This document shows positions 32,000-40,292 of a stretch of 49,088 nucleotides of DNA, piece by piece. The notes beneath the pieces are model-generated. The model was not told where the DNA came from. It saw nothing but the letters and a program-made list of their open reading frames with translations, and did not search any database. The position numbers were made by a program, and so were the translations under genes. The first letter of the stretch is position 1; the number at the start of each line of letters is the position of its first letter. The DNA comes from Saprospiraceae bacterium (lineage in GTDB: Bacteria; Bacteroidota; Bacteroidia; Chitinophagales; Saprospiraceae): NCBI GenBank assembly GCA_027488935.1, contig JAIYAP010000006.1, forward strand, positions 1 through 49,088, written 5' to 3'.

Positions 32000-32303
32000 T
32001 GGCTTGTGTGGTGTCCCCTATATTAAGCCTTCAGTCCTATTGCCGTTCCTAGATTTTTCTTTTCTGCCCCGATTCGGCGTGGATGACAAAGCTTGGTAGC
32101 TCACGTTGACAAAGAAAGGCATTGGCAGATGCTTGAGAATAAAGCGTATGCCGCAGGTCAAAACCTGTCCTGATGAAGTCGGAAAGACTCCGGCGCGGCG
32201 CTTAGTGGAACCGGGGTGCAATATACCGACAGTTATTTTTTGTATTTTAAAAAATTGATAATCAATAACTATTTTAGAAATTTTATTTTTTCTTCCAATG
32301 CCG

Positions 32304-32330
32304 TTTACTTTTTTTCAAGCCGTACATAAG
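32304..32330 (+). promoter_or_regulatory. Sigma-regulon promoter motif 5
   Basis: TTTACT (32304-32309), 15 bases, CATAAG (32325-32330). One base in the first box and the spacer differ from the others. The ATG is at 32404. Confidence 0.6.
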
Positions 32331-32403
32331 GACAGGTATACAAGCAAAACGAGTCTTGTAAACACACAACCTTTCACTTTTTCATCACTTAACTTTTCGA
32401 ATC

Positions 32404-32814
32404 ATGTCAAAGATTTCAAAGATTTCAGTTCTTATTGCAGGTTTGTTTCTGCTCGCTTTCAATGTACATGCACAGAAAACGTTTACAAAGGTAAAGTCTT
32501 TAAAGACGGTTTCCGCACACCAAATTAATGAAAATTCTGCAGTCAGTGGAGGGATAATAACTATGGAGCTGCCGGCAGCAACTGACAGCAGCCCAGACAT
32601 CAAGCAGTTGGGAATTTGTTGGAGCATGAATTCCAATCCAACTGTTGATGATTCCAAGGTTGAAGCCCAGGCTTTTCCTAGTTATTCTGCCAAGTTGACA
32701 AATCTTATTAAGGGGAAAACTTATTTTGTAAGAGCCTATGTGATCACTAAATCAGGGGAAAAAATTTACGGCGACGTTAAATCTTTCCAAACACCAGGTT
32801 CTGTAAATGACTAA
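32404..32814 (+). CDS. Small exported fibronectin-III-like protein A
   Basis: This 136-residue protein has signal peptide MSKISKISVLIAGLFLLAFN, ending VHAQ. The mature part is a single beta-sandwich-like module of the type common in Bacteroidota surface proteins: NSAVSGGIITMELPA, QLGICWSMNSNPTVDDSKV, then LIKGKTYFVRAYVITKSGEK and YGDVKSF. In larger proteins this module repeats many times; here it is alone. The protein at 33068 is a close paralogue. No sorting tail, so periplasmic or secreted by another route. The conserved upstream motif suggests control by the ECF sigma at 21232. Confidence 0.75.
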   Translation: MSKISKISVLIAGLFLLAFNVHAQKTFTKVKSLKTVSAHQINENSAVSGGIITMELPAATDSSPDIKQLGICWSMNSNPTVDDSKVEAQAFPSYSAKLTNLIKGKTYFVRAYVITKSGEKIYGDVKSFQTPGSVND

Positions 32815-32869
32815 CTAGGTCCTGATAGTTTCAACGTCTCCAATAACATACGCACGAACCCCGCAACAA

Positions 32870-32907
32870 GAGTCATCTCGAAAGAATTCGGGGTGACTCA
32901 TTTTTTT
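32870..32907 (+). terminator. Terminator
   Basis: GAGTCATCTCGAA pairs with TTCGGGGTGACTC (one mismatch and one G-U pair), loop AGAA, then a T-run from 32901. Confidence 0.8.
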
Positions 32908-32968
32908 GTTTTAAAGCATTGATTATCAATAACTTTTTTAGAAATTTTATTTTTTTCTTCGATTTCGA

Positions 32969-32995
32969 TTTACCTTTTTTCAAGCCGTACATAAG
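32969..32995 (+). promoter_or_regulatory. Sigma-regulon promoter motif 6
   Basis: TTTACC (32969-32974), 15 bases, CATAAG (32990-32995), then the TACAAG/CTTGTA leader hairpin. The ATG is at 33068. Confidence 0.65.
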
Positions 32996-33067
32996 GACAG
33001 GTATACAAGCAAAACGAGTCTTGTACAACATCAACCTTTCACTTTTCACCACTTAAATTTTCGAATC

Positions 33068-33436
33068 ATGTTAAAGATTTCAAAGATTTCGTTCCTTATT
33101 GCAGGTCTGTTCATGCTTGCTTTTAATGTTCATGCACAAGTAACGACCTTGTCTGTAAGGGATATTACCAATGTAAGCGCAAAATGTGGAGGAGCAACAA
33201 CGGTTAATCCAACTACAATTAGTGAGGTGGGGCTTTGTTGGGGCACCTCAAGCAATCCCAATCCAACCGTTGATGGTCCCAAGGTCGTATGCACAGGCTT
33301 TCCTGAGTTTTATGGCGATTTGACAAATCTTGTTTCACCGATGCTTTATTATGTAAGAGCCTATGTGATCACTAAATCAGGGGCAAAAATTTACGGAAAA
33401 TCTGTACCTTTCAGAACAGGTCCCGCTCCCAAATGA
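33068..33436 (+). CDS. Small exported fibronectin-III-like protein B
   Basis: This 122-residue paralogue of the protein at 32404 has signal peptide MLKISKISFLIAGLFMLAFN and the same single module (SEVGLCWGTSSNPNPTVDG, then YYVRAYVITKSGAKIYGKS). At DNA level the C-terminal YVITKSG region is nearly identical to that of its neighbour, showing a recent tandem duplication or gene conversion, while the middle has diverged. It is the last of the six units with the common promoter motif. Function is unknown. Confidence 0.75.
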   Translation: MLKISKISFLIAGLFMLAFNVHAQVTTLSVRDITNVSAKCGGATTVNPTTISEVGLCWGTSSNPNPTVDGPKVVCTGFPEFYGDLTNLVSPMLYYVRAYVITKSGAKIYGKSVPFRTGPAPK

Positions 33437-33486
33437 TAAGTCCTGATAGTTTCATTGCCTAGAAAAACAAACGTAGAAAAGCCGCC

Positions 33487-33521
33487 ACCCGGTATCGAAG
33501 CAGTTCGGTACCGGGTGTTTT
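33487..33521 (+). terminator. Terminator (ACCCGGTACCGAA family) copy 3
   Basis: A 13-bp stem (33487-33499 with 33504-33516) with one G-U pair, loop GCAG, then GTTTTT. The sequence after it (GTTGTACGAAAGCCTGCAAG) resembles that after copy 1. Confidence 0.9.
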
Positions 33522-33542
33522 TGTTGTACGAAAGCCTGCAAG

Positions 33543-33580
33543 ATTGTGTTGGTAGAGTAAACAGGCGCGGAGGAACCTTT
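33543..33580 (+). pseudogene. Vestige of a CHAT gene 3' end
   Basis: The sequence reads I-VLVE-stop and then AACAGGCGCGGAGGAACCTTT, closely matching the end of the CHAT gene at 26244 (F-VLVE-stop, AACAGGCGCGAAGGAATCTTT). About 35 bases are shared; nothing of the CHAT domain remains upstream. Confidence 0.5.
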
Positions 33581-33600
33581 TAATATGAGGCTGTCTTAAA

Positions 33601-33640
33601 AGGTTGATAAGGGTTGATTAGGATTGATAAAAGTTGATAA
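33601..33640. repeat. Four 10-bp tandem repeats
   Basis: AGGTTGATAA, GGGTTGATTA, GGATTGATAA, AAGTTGATAA stand head to tail, one turn of the helix each. They lie about 120 bases before the ABC permease gene and could be operator half-sites or a simple repeat. Confidence 0.7.
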
Positions 33641-33687
33641 TAGCTGCCCAAAAATGAATGTGTCCATCAAAAACTCCACCCTATCAT

Positions 33688-33740
33688 AAAAATATATAAA
33701 ACACAAGCAGTACGTTTGCTCCCCGACTTCCGCAACGGAT
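33688..33740 (+). promoter_or_regulatory. Promoter region shared with the cassette array
   Basis: AAATATATAAAA, GCAG, TACGTTTG (33711-33718, -7 box), GCT, then CTTCCGCAACGGA line up with the spacer promoters of the array at 9800, 11850 and 14797. The recombinase tail and -33 TTG are absent. The permease gene starts at 33758. Confidence 0.55.
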
Positions 33741-33757
33741 CCGTGGCAATACACAAA

Positions 33758-34684
33758 ATGAAACACTACTTCCACCTACAATTCCTTATAACCAACCGAA
33801 AAATCAAAGAAACGGGTATAAACCCGATCTTGGCTTATCTTTTGGGATTAGTCGCTTTCCTTTTAATTACGGCATACCTTTTTCAGAAGACGGAGTTTGC
33901 CAAATACATCGTGGTGTTGACTTGTCTTGGTTTGCTGTCCAAACTTTCCGAAAGCAATAGAACGGATTTTTTGATTACTACCTTTGGCGATCGTGTAAAA
34001 AACAAGATTCGGATTTTGGAAAACGGCATGGTAAGCATTCCGTTTGTTACGGTGATGATATACCAAAACGCATTGCTGGAAGCCGCTTTATTATGGGTAA
34101 TTGCAATCGTTTTTGCCGTTTTTTCTTATAAAACGAATGTTAATTTCACCCTCCCTACCCCATTTTCAAAAAGGCCGTTTGAATTTTTAGTTGGATTCAG
34201 AAAGACGTTTTACCTCTTTCCAATGGCCTATTTATTGACGGTAATTGCCGTCCAGGTAGGGAATTTCAACTTGGGCATATTTTCCATGCTGCTGATTTTT
34301 GGGACGGTATTGAGTTACTACCCAAAACCGGAACAGGCATACTATGTGTGGGTCCACGCCCACACCCCAAAAAAATTCTTGCTGTACAAAATTGTCACCG
34401 CAACCCAATATACGAGCATTTTGGTTGCCCCCGTTTTAGTGGGTCTTTTGGTTTTCTATCCAAATGAATTTCATATCGTTTTACTCTTTTTTTTGATTGG
34501 ACTTCTGTTTGTTTGGACGATCATCCTGGCTAAATATTCTGCATACCCCAATGAAATTAGTTTACCGGAAGGCATGTTACTCGCATTTAGTGTGTATTTT
34601 CCACCGATGTTATTGGTTATGATCCCATTTTTCTATAAAAAATCCATTTATAAACTTAAAATGCTGCTGGATGATCAAGATTAA
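33758..34684 (+). CDS. ABC transporter permease (ABC-2-like)
   Basis: The protein has 308 residues from the ATG at 33758 (MKHYFHLQF, a typical start for this family in the phylum); an upstream in-frame start would translate promoter sequence. It has about eight hydrophobic segments (for example residues 30-48, 55-70, 100-130, 160-200, 235-275, 285-300). It overlaps the ATP-binding gene by 14 bases, so the two form one exporter. The substrate cannot be told; such pairs in Bacteroidota often have no assigned cargo. Confidence 0.75.
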   Translation: MKHYFHLQFLITNRKIKETGINPILAYLLGLVAFLLITAYLFQKTEFAKYIVVLTCLGLLSKLSESNRTDFLITTFGDRVKNKIRILENGMVSIPFVTVMIYQNALLEAALLWVIAIVFAVFSYKTNVNFTLPTPFSKRPFEFLVGFRKTFYLFPMAYLLTVIAVQVGNFNLGIFSMLLIFGTVLSYYPKPEQAYYVWVHAHTPKKFLLYKIVTATQYTSILVAPVLVGLLVFYPNEFHIVLLFFLIGLLFVWTIILAKYSAYPNEISLPEGMLLAFSVYFPPMLLVMIPFFYKKSIYKLKMLLDDQD

Positions 34685-35351
34685 TGGACTGCATAAGACG
34701 TACGGCAATAACGAGGTTTTAACAGACATAAACCTGGCGTTTTCAAAAGGGCATGTGTATGGCATTGTAGGTGAAAACGGAGCAGGAAAAACGACGCTGT
34801 TCCGGTGTATTGCCGGCTTGGAAAGCTATACCGGAAGCATTATTTCCGATTTAAATCCATTAAAAAACCATTTGGGACTGCTGTTAACCGATCCCTTCTT
34901 TTTTTCAAAGATGACGGGCAAGGAGTACATCCGGCTGCTTTGCAATGCCCGTGGAAAAACAAACATTCACATCGAAGAAAAGAACATTTTCAACTTGCCA
35001 CTCGATCAATATGCCTCCACGTATTCAACAGGCATGAAAAAGAAGTTGGCCATCACCGCGATTTTACTTCAAGAGAACGCATATTTTATTTTTGATGAAC
35101 CTTTTAATGGCGTTGACATTCAAAGTAATATTATTTTAACAGAAATCATTCTAAAACTTAAGGAACTGAACAAAATTGTACTCATTTCATCCCATATTTT
35201 CTCTACGCTGAGCGACACTTGCGACGAAATTCATTTGTTGAGAAAAGGCGCGCAAATTAAATCCGTTCAAAAGTCCGCGTTTAAAGACCTGGAACAGGAA
35301 ATGAAAGCATTTACCATTGGAAATAGCATTGAAAAACTGGATTTGAAATAG
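34671..35351 (+). CDS. ABC transporter ATP-binding protein
   Basis: The 226-residue protein has Walker A GENGAGKTT (residues about 34-42), a weak signature YSTGMKKKL in place of LSGGQ, Walker B YFIFDEP and a switch-region His (LISSHIF). The LSGGQ change is common in this ABC-2-type branch. It overlaps the permease gene, and the two genes are followed by convergent minus-strand genes with 26 bases between the stops. Confidence 0.9.
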   Translation: MIKINGLHKTYGNNEVLTDINLAFSKGHVYGIVGENGAGKTTLFRCIAGLESYTGSIISDLNPLKNHLGLLLTDPFFFSKMTGKEYIRLLCNARGKTNIHIEEKNIFNLPLDQYASTYSTGMKKKLAITAILLQENAYFIFDEPFNGVDIQSNIILTEIILKLKELNKIVLISSHIFSTLSDTCDEIHLLRKGAQIKSVQKSAFKDLEQEMKAFTIGNSIEKLDLK

Positions 35352-35377
35352 ATTAATCACCCAGGTCACCATCCCAA

Positions 35378-36490
35378 TCAAGGACTCACCAAATGCACCC
35401 CAATATTGAAAAACAAGGGATTTCCGAGGGTATTGAGCATGGCATAAGGCTGGTTTCCCGTGAATCCCCGAAAAAACTCTTGGCCGTCGTTGGGCAGTGT
35501 ATCTGCGTTGAAGGACCAGTTGTAGCGCCAGCCGACTTGCGCCGAAAGCCAGATAAAACCCGTGATTTGGCGCTGGAATTCTACCCGGGTGCGCAGTTCG
35601 CCACGCCGTATTTCCAGGCTGCGCTCCGTATCCGAGAGATTGTCAATTCGGTAGCTCTGCCCCTCCAGTTCGTATCCAGCCAGCAGCAAATTACGCGGAT
35701 TGAACGTGCGCCGGAAATGGGCGCGGGCCGGGAACAGAATTTCGGTACCCCACTTTCGATTGGGCGCGGTGTAATTGAACATGACCACCGGAATATAATT
35801 CATTTCGCCAACCCGGTAGGTCCTGGATATGCCTAACCCCCACTGCTTTCGATCGTTGGGACGACGGCCCCAAATAACGGCGCCGGAATACCGCAAATAC
35901 CGCAAAGATTGCATATTACGCAGGGTGTAATTACCACTCAGGTCGGCACTTCCTTGAAACAACAGGAAGCTGTACTCATTGAGCGGTTTGAACAAGGTGG
36001 TATTCAGGCCGGCAGTGCGCAATCCGGTGCGATCTAGTTCTTTGATTAATCCGGCAGCGCCGATCCCGGACACCTGATCTTTCATGCGATAACCTGTTTG
36101 CCAGAAATTGGCACCCAACTGCCATACCAGGCTGTTTTTGGATATAACCGGAATATTGGCGGACAAACGCAAGCCTCCAGTGAACACGGCCGTGGCAGAC
36201 TCCGCAACGGGGACCTTGTCGTTTTCCTGGTAGCTACCCACCTGCGAAAAGCGCATATCATAGCCCAATTGCCCATCGTACTGAAGCGAAATAAACCGCT
36301 GCGGACTCTGATTAAATATTTTAGGACTACAATACCGTTTGGCATTTTCGTCTACAAACTCTACCTGGTCGTAGATGCTGTAGTCCTCTTCGGGCGCAGT
36401 GGCAGTGGTATCCTGCTGCGCCGAGGCTACCAGGATACGGCACGCAAATATCCCTAAAAGCAGGCCTTTTTTAATGCTAGGAAGCGACAT
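35378..36490 (-). CDS. Outer-membrane beta-barrel protein (DUF6268-like)
   Basis: The 370-residue protein has a signal peptide (about residues 1-24, ending VASAQ) and then alternating hydrophobic/polar strands with aromatic belts (GGLRLSANIPVISKNSLVWQ, YSFLLFQGSADLSGNYTL, IWLSAQVGWRYNWSF). The C-terminus (FFNIGVHLVSP) is strand-like. This fits an outer-membrane barrel of about 14-16 strands such as the DUF6268 family. Function is unknown. It is the last of three minus-strand genes (lipoprotein, DUF2147, barrel) separated by 5 and 11 bases, so probably one operon. Confidence 0.65.
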   Translation of the reverse strand: MSLPSIKKGLLLGIFACRILVASAQQDTTATAPEEDYSIYDQVEFVDENAKRYCSPKIFNQSPQRFISLQYDGQLGYDMRFSQVGSYQENDKVPVAESATAVFTGGLRLSANIPVISKNSLVWQLGANFWQTGYRMKDQVSGIGAAGLIKELDRTGLRTAGLNTTLFKPLNEYSFLLFQGSADLSGNYTLRNMQSLRYLRYSGAVIWGRRPNDRKQWGLGISRTYRVGEMNYIPVVMFNYTAPNRKWGTEILFPARAHFRRTFNPRNLLLAGYELEGQSYRIDNLSDTERSLEIRRGELRTRVEFQRQITGFIWLSAQVGWRYNWSFNADTLPNDGQEFFRGFTGNQPYAMLNTLGNPLFFNIGVHLVSP

Positions 36491-36501
36491 ACACAGGGTA
36501 T

Positions 36502-36954
36502 TTATTTGAGTTTAACCCGCTTCCACACATCGGTTCTACCGAGGGCTTTTACGCCTACATAACCGCGAATATCGAGCGTATTTTCATCTTTGACCGTTAT
36601 CACACAACTGTAGGTGCTGCCACTTTCCGGGTCGTAAATGGTGCCATCGGTCCATTCGCCATTTTTAAACACAAAGTCTTTCAACATCCGGTAGCCCTTG
36701 AGCGGTACGCTGCGCATGGATTCGTCTGGATTGTTTTTATCTACTTTGGGTTGTTGGGTTTGTGGATCATTGGGCTCCCGCAGCCAAACAATTTTACCGT
36801 AGTATTTGGATCCGATTTTTTCAATCTTCACGCGGGCTTTCCCATTGCTGGGCTCCCACAGTCCGATCAGTTGGTCGCCATTATCCTGTGCAATGGCCGT
36901 AGTCAGCATCGTTGCTAAAAGGCTGCAAACCAGCCAGAAAGATTTCATGTTCAT
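36502..36954 (-). CDS. DUF2147 exported protein
   Basis: The 150-residue protein has a signal peptide (ending TTAIAQ) and the DUF2147 pattern: LIGLWEPSNGKARVKI near the start, YYGKIVWLREPNDP, then MLKDFVFKNGEWTDGTIYDP and SGSTYSCVITVKDENTLDIR. DUF2147 proteins are small periplasmic beta-barrels of unknown role. A nearly identical partial copy lies at 43280-43511, in the same orientation. It is flanked closely by the lipoprotein and barrel genes. Confidence 0.9.
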   Translation of the reverse strand: MNMKSFWLVCSLLATMLTTAIAQDNGDQLIGLWEPSNGKARVKIEKIGSKYYGKIVWLREPNDPQTQQPKVDKNNPDESMRSVPLKGYRMLKDFVFKNGEWTDGTIYDPESGSTYSCVITVKDENTLDIRGYVGVKALGRTDVWKRVKLK

Positions 36955-36959
36955 ATTGG

Positions 36960-37469
36960 TTAGCGGTTAAGTGTAATTTGAAATTCAAAAATGCCTTTTA
37001 AATGCAAATCCGGCATGGTATCTTTTTTCAAGTTGATGTCAGCGACAAAAGTCATGGTTGGCTGACGCAAAAAGTCTGCGATTTTTTTTTGTTCCTGCGC
37101 GGTTTGCAAAACGAGCCCGGTTTGTCCTTCCGGCACGGGATTTAAAACCCCTACTTTTTGCATATCGGCTTTTTCTGCCGCCAGGTGCAGGGTTATTTCA
37201 CTGATTAAACTGGAGTTCATACTGTCTGGCAACACCAAGGAAGCCTTTACGAGTTTCGCCTCGCGCACATCGGCCATTCTTGCGCCTTTGGATTGAAGCC
37301 ATTTTTCGAGGGCTGGTTGATAATCCCCTTGGGCAGTATTAGAACCTTCCATTAAAGGGCCGGAAGCCAGCATGGAAACTTCTTCGGTGGTAAAAGGAAG
37401 TACTTCAGACGATGAACAAGCGCCGAAGAAAAGTGCACAAGACAAAAGAAAAAATGGCAATGCTTTCAT
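36960..37469 (-). CDS. Predicted lipoprotein of unknown function
   Basis: The 169-residue protein has a lipobox (FFGAC, Cys near residue 18) after a short hydrophobic segment. The mature part begins SSSEVLPFTTEEVSMLASGP and has alternating strands (REAKLVKASLVLPDSMNSSL, EITLHLA) ending PDLHLKGIFEFQITLNR. It may be a small beta-rich domain; no named family is recognised. It is the first gene of the minus-strand operon, five bases before the DUF2147 gene, and is divergent to the P-type ATPase with about 145 bases between the starts, which must hold both promoters. Confidence 0.7.
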   Translation of the reverse strand: MKALPFFLLSCALFFGACSSSEVLPFTTEEVSMLASGPLMEGSNTAQGDYQPALEKWLQSKGARMADVREAKLVKASLVLPDSMNSSLISEITLHLAAEKADMQKVGVLNPVPEGQTGLVLQTAQEQKKIADFLRQPTMTFVADINLKKDTMPDLHLKGIFEFQITLNR

Positions 37470-37614
37470 ATTAACAAGTTATACTTTGTTTTTTAAACGG
37501 CAAAGTTATAATTTTGTTTTGAATCTGGTGCATACATTTTTTGCTTAATTCAGCAAACAAGGTTTCGACAAAAGTGCCTGTTTTAATTTTTTCAAAATAA
37601 ATGCTACAATTTAA

Positions 37615-40191
37615 ATGCACTATCATTTATTACCCATTTCCGAAAATTATCAACTGCTTAACACAAGTAAGCAAGGCTTGCAGTATTCAGAAGCAGAAGA
37701 ACGATTAAGCCAATATGGGAAAAACGAACTTATCGAAAAAAAGAAAACTTCGGTGCTCGTTCTTTTGCTACATCAGTTTAAGGATGTAATGATTAGTATA
37801 TTACTCATAGCGGCAGTGATTTCTTTTGTAATTGGCGATTTAAAAGATGCGGTTGTTATTCTAATTATTGTTTTGCTTAACGCCATTATTGGGTTTGTTC
37901 AGGAATACCGTGCCGAGAAAGCAATGGCCGCATTAAGAAAAATGACAGCATTTCATGCAACCGTTCGCAGAGGAGGAAAAATACTGCAACTTCCTGCCTC
38001 GGAAATTGTGCCAGGTGACATTGTAATTCTTGAGGCTGGCATGTCAGTACCGGCAGATATTCGGCTTACTGAAACATACGCTTTAAAAATTGAAGAAGCT
38101 TCCTTAACTGGGGAATCTAACGCAGTTGAAAAGAGCACGGAGGAAATGACTACTGAAAATCCACCGATGGGTGACCGCTTCAATATGGCATACAAATCAA
38201 CCATTGTTACCTATGGGCGGGCAGAAGGCATTGTGGTGGCAACAGGAATGGATACCGAAATTGGTCGGATTGCTAAACTGCTTCAAGAAGATGAAGCAAA
38301 AACCCCACTGCAAAAGAGATTAACGGATTTCGGGAAAAAATTATCATTGGTTGTTATATTTATTTGTGTTATAATTTATGGAGTAGGTTTGCTACGTGGT
38401 GAAGACCCCATCAAAATGTTGCTTACCGCCATCTCGGTTGCTGTTGCTGCTATCCCGGAAGCACTACCTGCCGTAATAACCATTTCTTTAGCCTTGGGTG
38501 CAGGCCGAATGGTTCGCAAAAATGCACTCATCAGAAAACTGCCTGCGGTTGAAACATTAGGCTCGGTTACTTACATCTGTTCGGATAAGACCGGTACAAT
38601 CACACAAAATAAAATGACGGTGATGGATATTTGGCTTTCGCCAAAAGCAGAAACCGTTCATGCGTTTTCACCAGAGCAAGTGCTGTTTTTGGCAATGGAA
38701 CTCAATCACGATGTAATCGTAGATGAAAACAATCAATTCAAAGGCGACCCAACCGAAATTGCTTTGGTTGAATATTCCAGAAAAAGTAAAGATTATAACA
38801 AGCAATGGATTGCTGATTTTAAACGCCAAGATGAATTACCTTTTGATTCTGTGCGTAAGCGCATGACGACCATTCATCCATTTGCCGGGCAATGGCTGAT
38901 TATAACTAAAGGTGCGGTAGAAAGTATTTTAAGTAGTTGTAATAATGCAAATTCAGAAGAGATAAATGCCGCTACTGTAAATTATGCCCAACAAGGAAAA
39001 AGAGTTTTGGCTTATGCCGTAAAACTTGTTGAAGCCTTACCTGCATCTATTTCCATTGAAACGATTGAGGTTGACCTGAAATTTATTGGCTTAGTTGCCA
39101 TGATTGACCCACCAAGGATTGAAGTTATTAAAGCCATTGCAGATTGCCATACAGCAGGTATTACGCCGGTAATGATTACCGGAGACCACCCCATTACGGC
39201 AAAAGCAATTGCCACCGAAACGGGCATTCTTAAACATTCAATGGATAGCGTAATTACCGGTGCTGAACTTTCAGATTTATCCGACGATGAGTTTGACAAG
39301 GAAATTGAATATATAAAAGTGTATGCGCGTGTGTCGCCCGAACAAAAACTGAATATCGTAAAAGCGCTGCAAAATAAAAATCATTTTGTGGCGATGACTG
39401 GAGATGGGGTAAATGATGCGCCCGCCTTGAAAAGAGCCAATATTGGTATTGCTATGGGGATTACCGGTACCGATGTTTCAAAAGAAGCGGCTCACATGAT
39501 ATTATTGGATGATAATTTTGCCACGATCATTCGTGCCGTGAAAGAAGGCCGCCGAATATTTGACAACATACTGAAGTTTATCAAATATAGTATCACCGGC
39601 AACTGTGGTAAAATATGGACAATATTCCTGGCTCCATTAATTGGCTTGCCAATTCCACTTCTTCCCATTCAGATTCTTTGGTTAAATCTTGTCACGGACG
39701 GTCTGCCGGGCCTCGCCTTTGCAGCGGAACCTGCCGAAGATAATATTTTGCAACGAAAGCCCCGAAAACCAAATGAAAGTATCTTTTCAAATGGAGCCGG
39801 ATTTCATATTCTTTGGGTTGGGTTGTTGATGGGGGGCGTTGGCATTGGTGCCCAGGCATGGGCATTTCATCAGGGAAACGAGAAATGGATGACCATCGTA
39901 TTCACTATTTTGAGTATTTCTCAAATGGGCCAGGCCATGGCTGGCCGTAGTAATTGGAATTCAATATTCACGCAAGGAATTTTTGGGAACAAACAATTGG
40001 TAGGGGCTGTGTTGCTAACCCTTGGCTTACAGATGGCCGTTATCTATATTCCATTTTTGCAAGACGTTTTCGGAACACAATCGCTTACAATTACAGAGTT
40101 ATTGATTTGCATCGGTTTGTCAAGCATCGTGTTTTGGGCTGTTGAGCTAGAGAAATGGATTAAAAGACGAAAAAAATATGCTTCGCCGTAA
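37615..40191 (+). CDS. P-type cation-translocating ATPase (P2 type)
   Basis: The 858-residue protein has all hallmarks: TGES in the actuator domain, the phosphorylated Asp D324 in CSDKTGTITQNKMTV, KGAVE, MITGDHPITA and TGDGVNDAPALKRANIGIAM. Membrane segment 4 reads PEALPAV and segment 6 NLVTDGLPGLAFA, which fits the Ca2+/Mn2+ or H+-like P2 group; the ion cannot be fixed from sequence. Length is slightly under 900 as usual for bacterial members. The gene is lower in GC than the genes at 43756-46121, consistent with transfer together with the PEP carboxylase gene. Its end overlaps a transposase-nuclease fragment. Confidence 0.9.
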   Translation: MHYHLLPISENYQLLNTSKQGLQYSEAEERLSQYGKNELIEKKKTSVLVLLLHQFKDVMISILLIAAVISFVIGDLKDAVVILIIVLLNAIIGFVQEYRAEKAMAALRKMTAFHATVRRGGKILQLPASEIVPGDIVILEAGMSVPADIRLTETYALKIEEASLTGESNAVEKSTEEMTTENPPMGDRFNMAYKSTIVTYGRAEGIVVATGMDTEIGRIAKLLQEDEAKTPLQKRLTDFGKKLSLVVIFICVIIYGVGLLRGEDPIKMLLTAISVAVAAIPEALPAVITISLALGAGRMVRKNALIRKLPAVETLGSVTYICSDKTGTITQNKMTVMDIWLSPKAETVHAFSPEQVLFLAMELNHDVIVDENNQFKGDPTEIALVEYSRKSKDYNKQWIADFKRQDELPFDSVRKRMTTIHPFAGQWLIITKGAVESILSSCNNANSEEINAATVNYAQQGKRVLAYAVKLVEALPASISIETIEVDLKFIGLVAMIDPPRIEVIKAIADCHTAGITPVMITGDHPITAKAIATETGILKHSMDSVITGAELSDLSDDEFDKEIEYIKVYARVSPEQKLNIVKALQNKNHFVAMTGDGVNDAPALKRANIGIAMGITGTDVSKEAAHMILLDDNFATIIRAVKEGRRIFDNILKFIKYSITGNCGKIWTIFLAPLIGLPIPLLPIQILWLNLVTDGLPGLAFAAEPAEDNILQRKPRKPNESIFSNGAGFHILWVGLLMGGVGIGAQAWAFHQGNEKWMTIVFTILSISQMGQAMAGRSNWNSIFTQGIFGNKQLVGAVLLTLGLQMAVIYIPFLQDVFGTQSLTITELLICIGLSSIVFWAVELEKWIKRRKKYASP

Positions 40192-40279
40192 AGCCAACTT
40201 CAACATCCTCGAAGGGTTTCTCTCTGAATTGCTCGAAGCGCCTATCAAAGAAGAAAAGCCTTTTGCAGCAGTCAAATAA
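40178..40279 (+). pseudogene. Fragment of a PD-(D/E)XK transposase-type nuclease (Rpn family)
   Basis: The 33 codons include NFNILEGFLSELLEAPIK, matching the conserved ILEGFLSELL segment of Rpn/YhgA-like recombination-promoting nucleases. The catalytic parts on either side are missing. It begins inside the end of the ATPase gene in another frame. Confidence 0.5.
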
Positions 40280-40292
40280 ACTTTATACAGAT

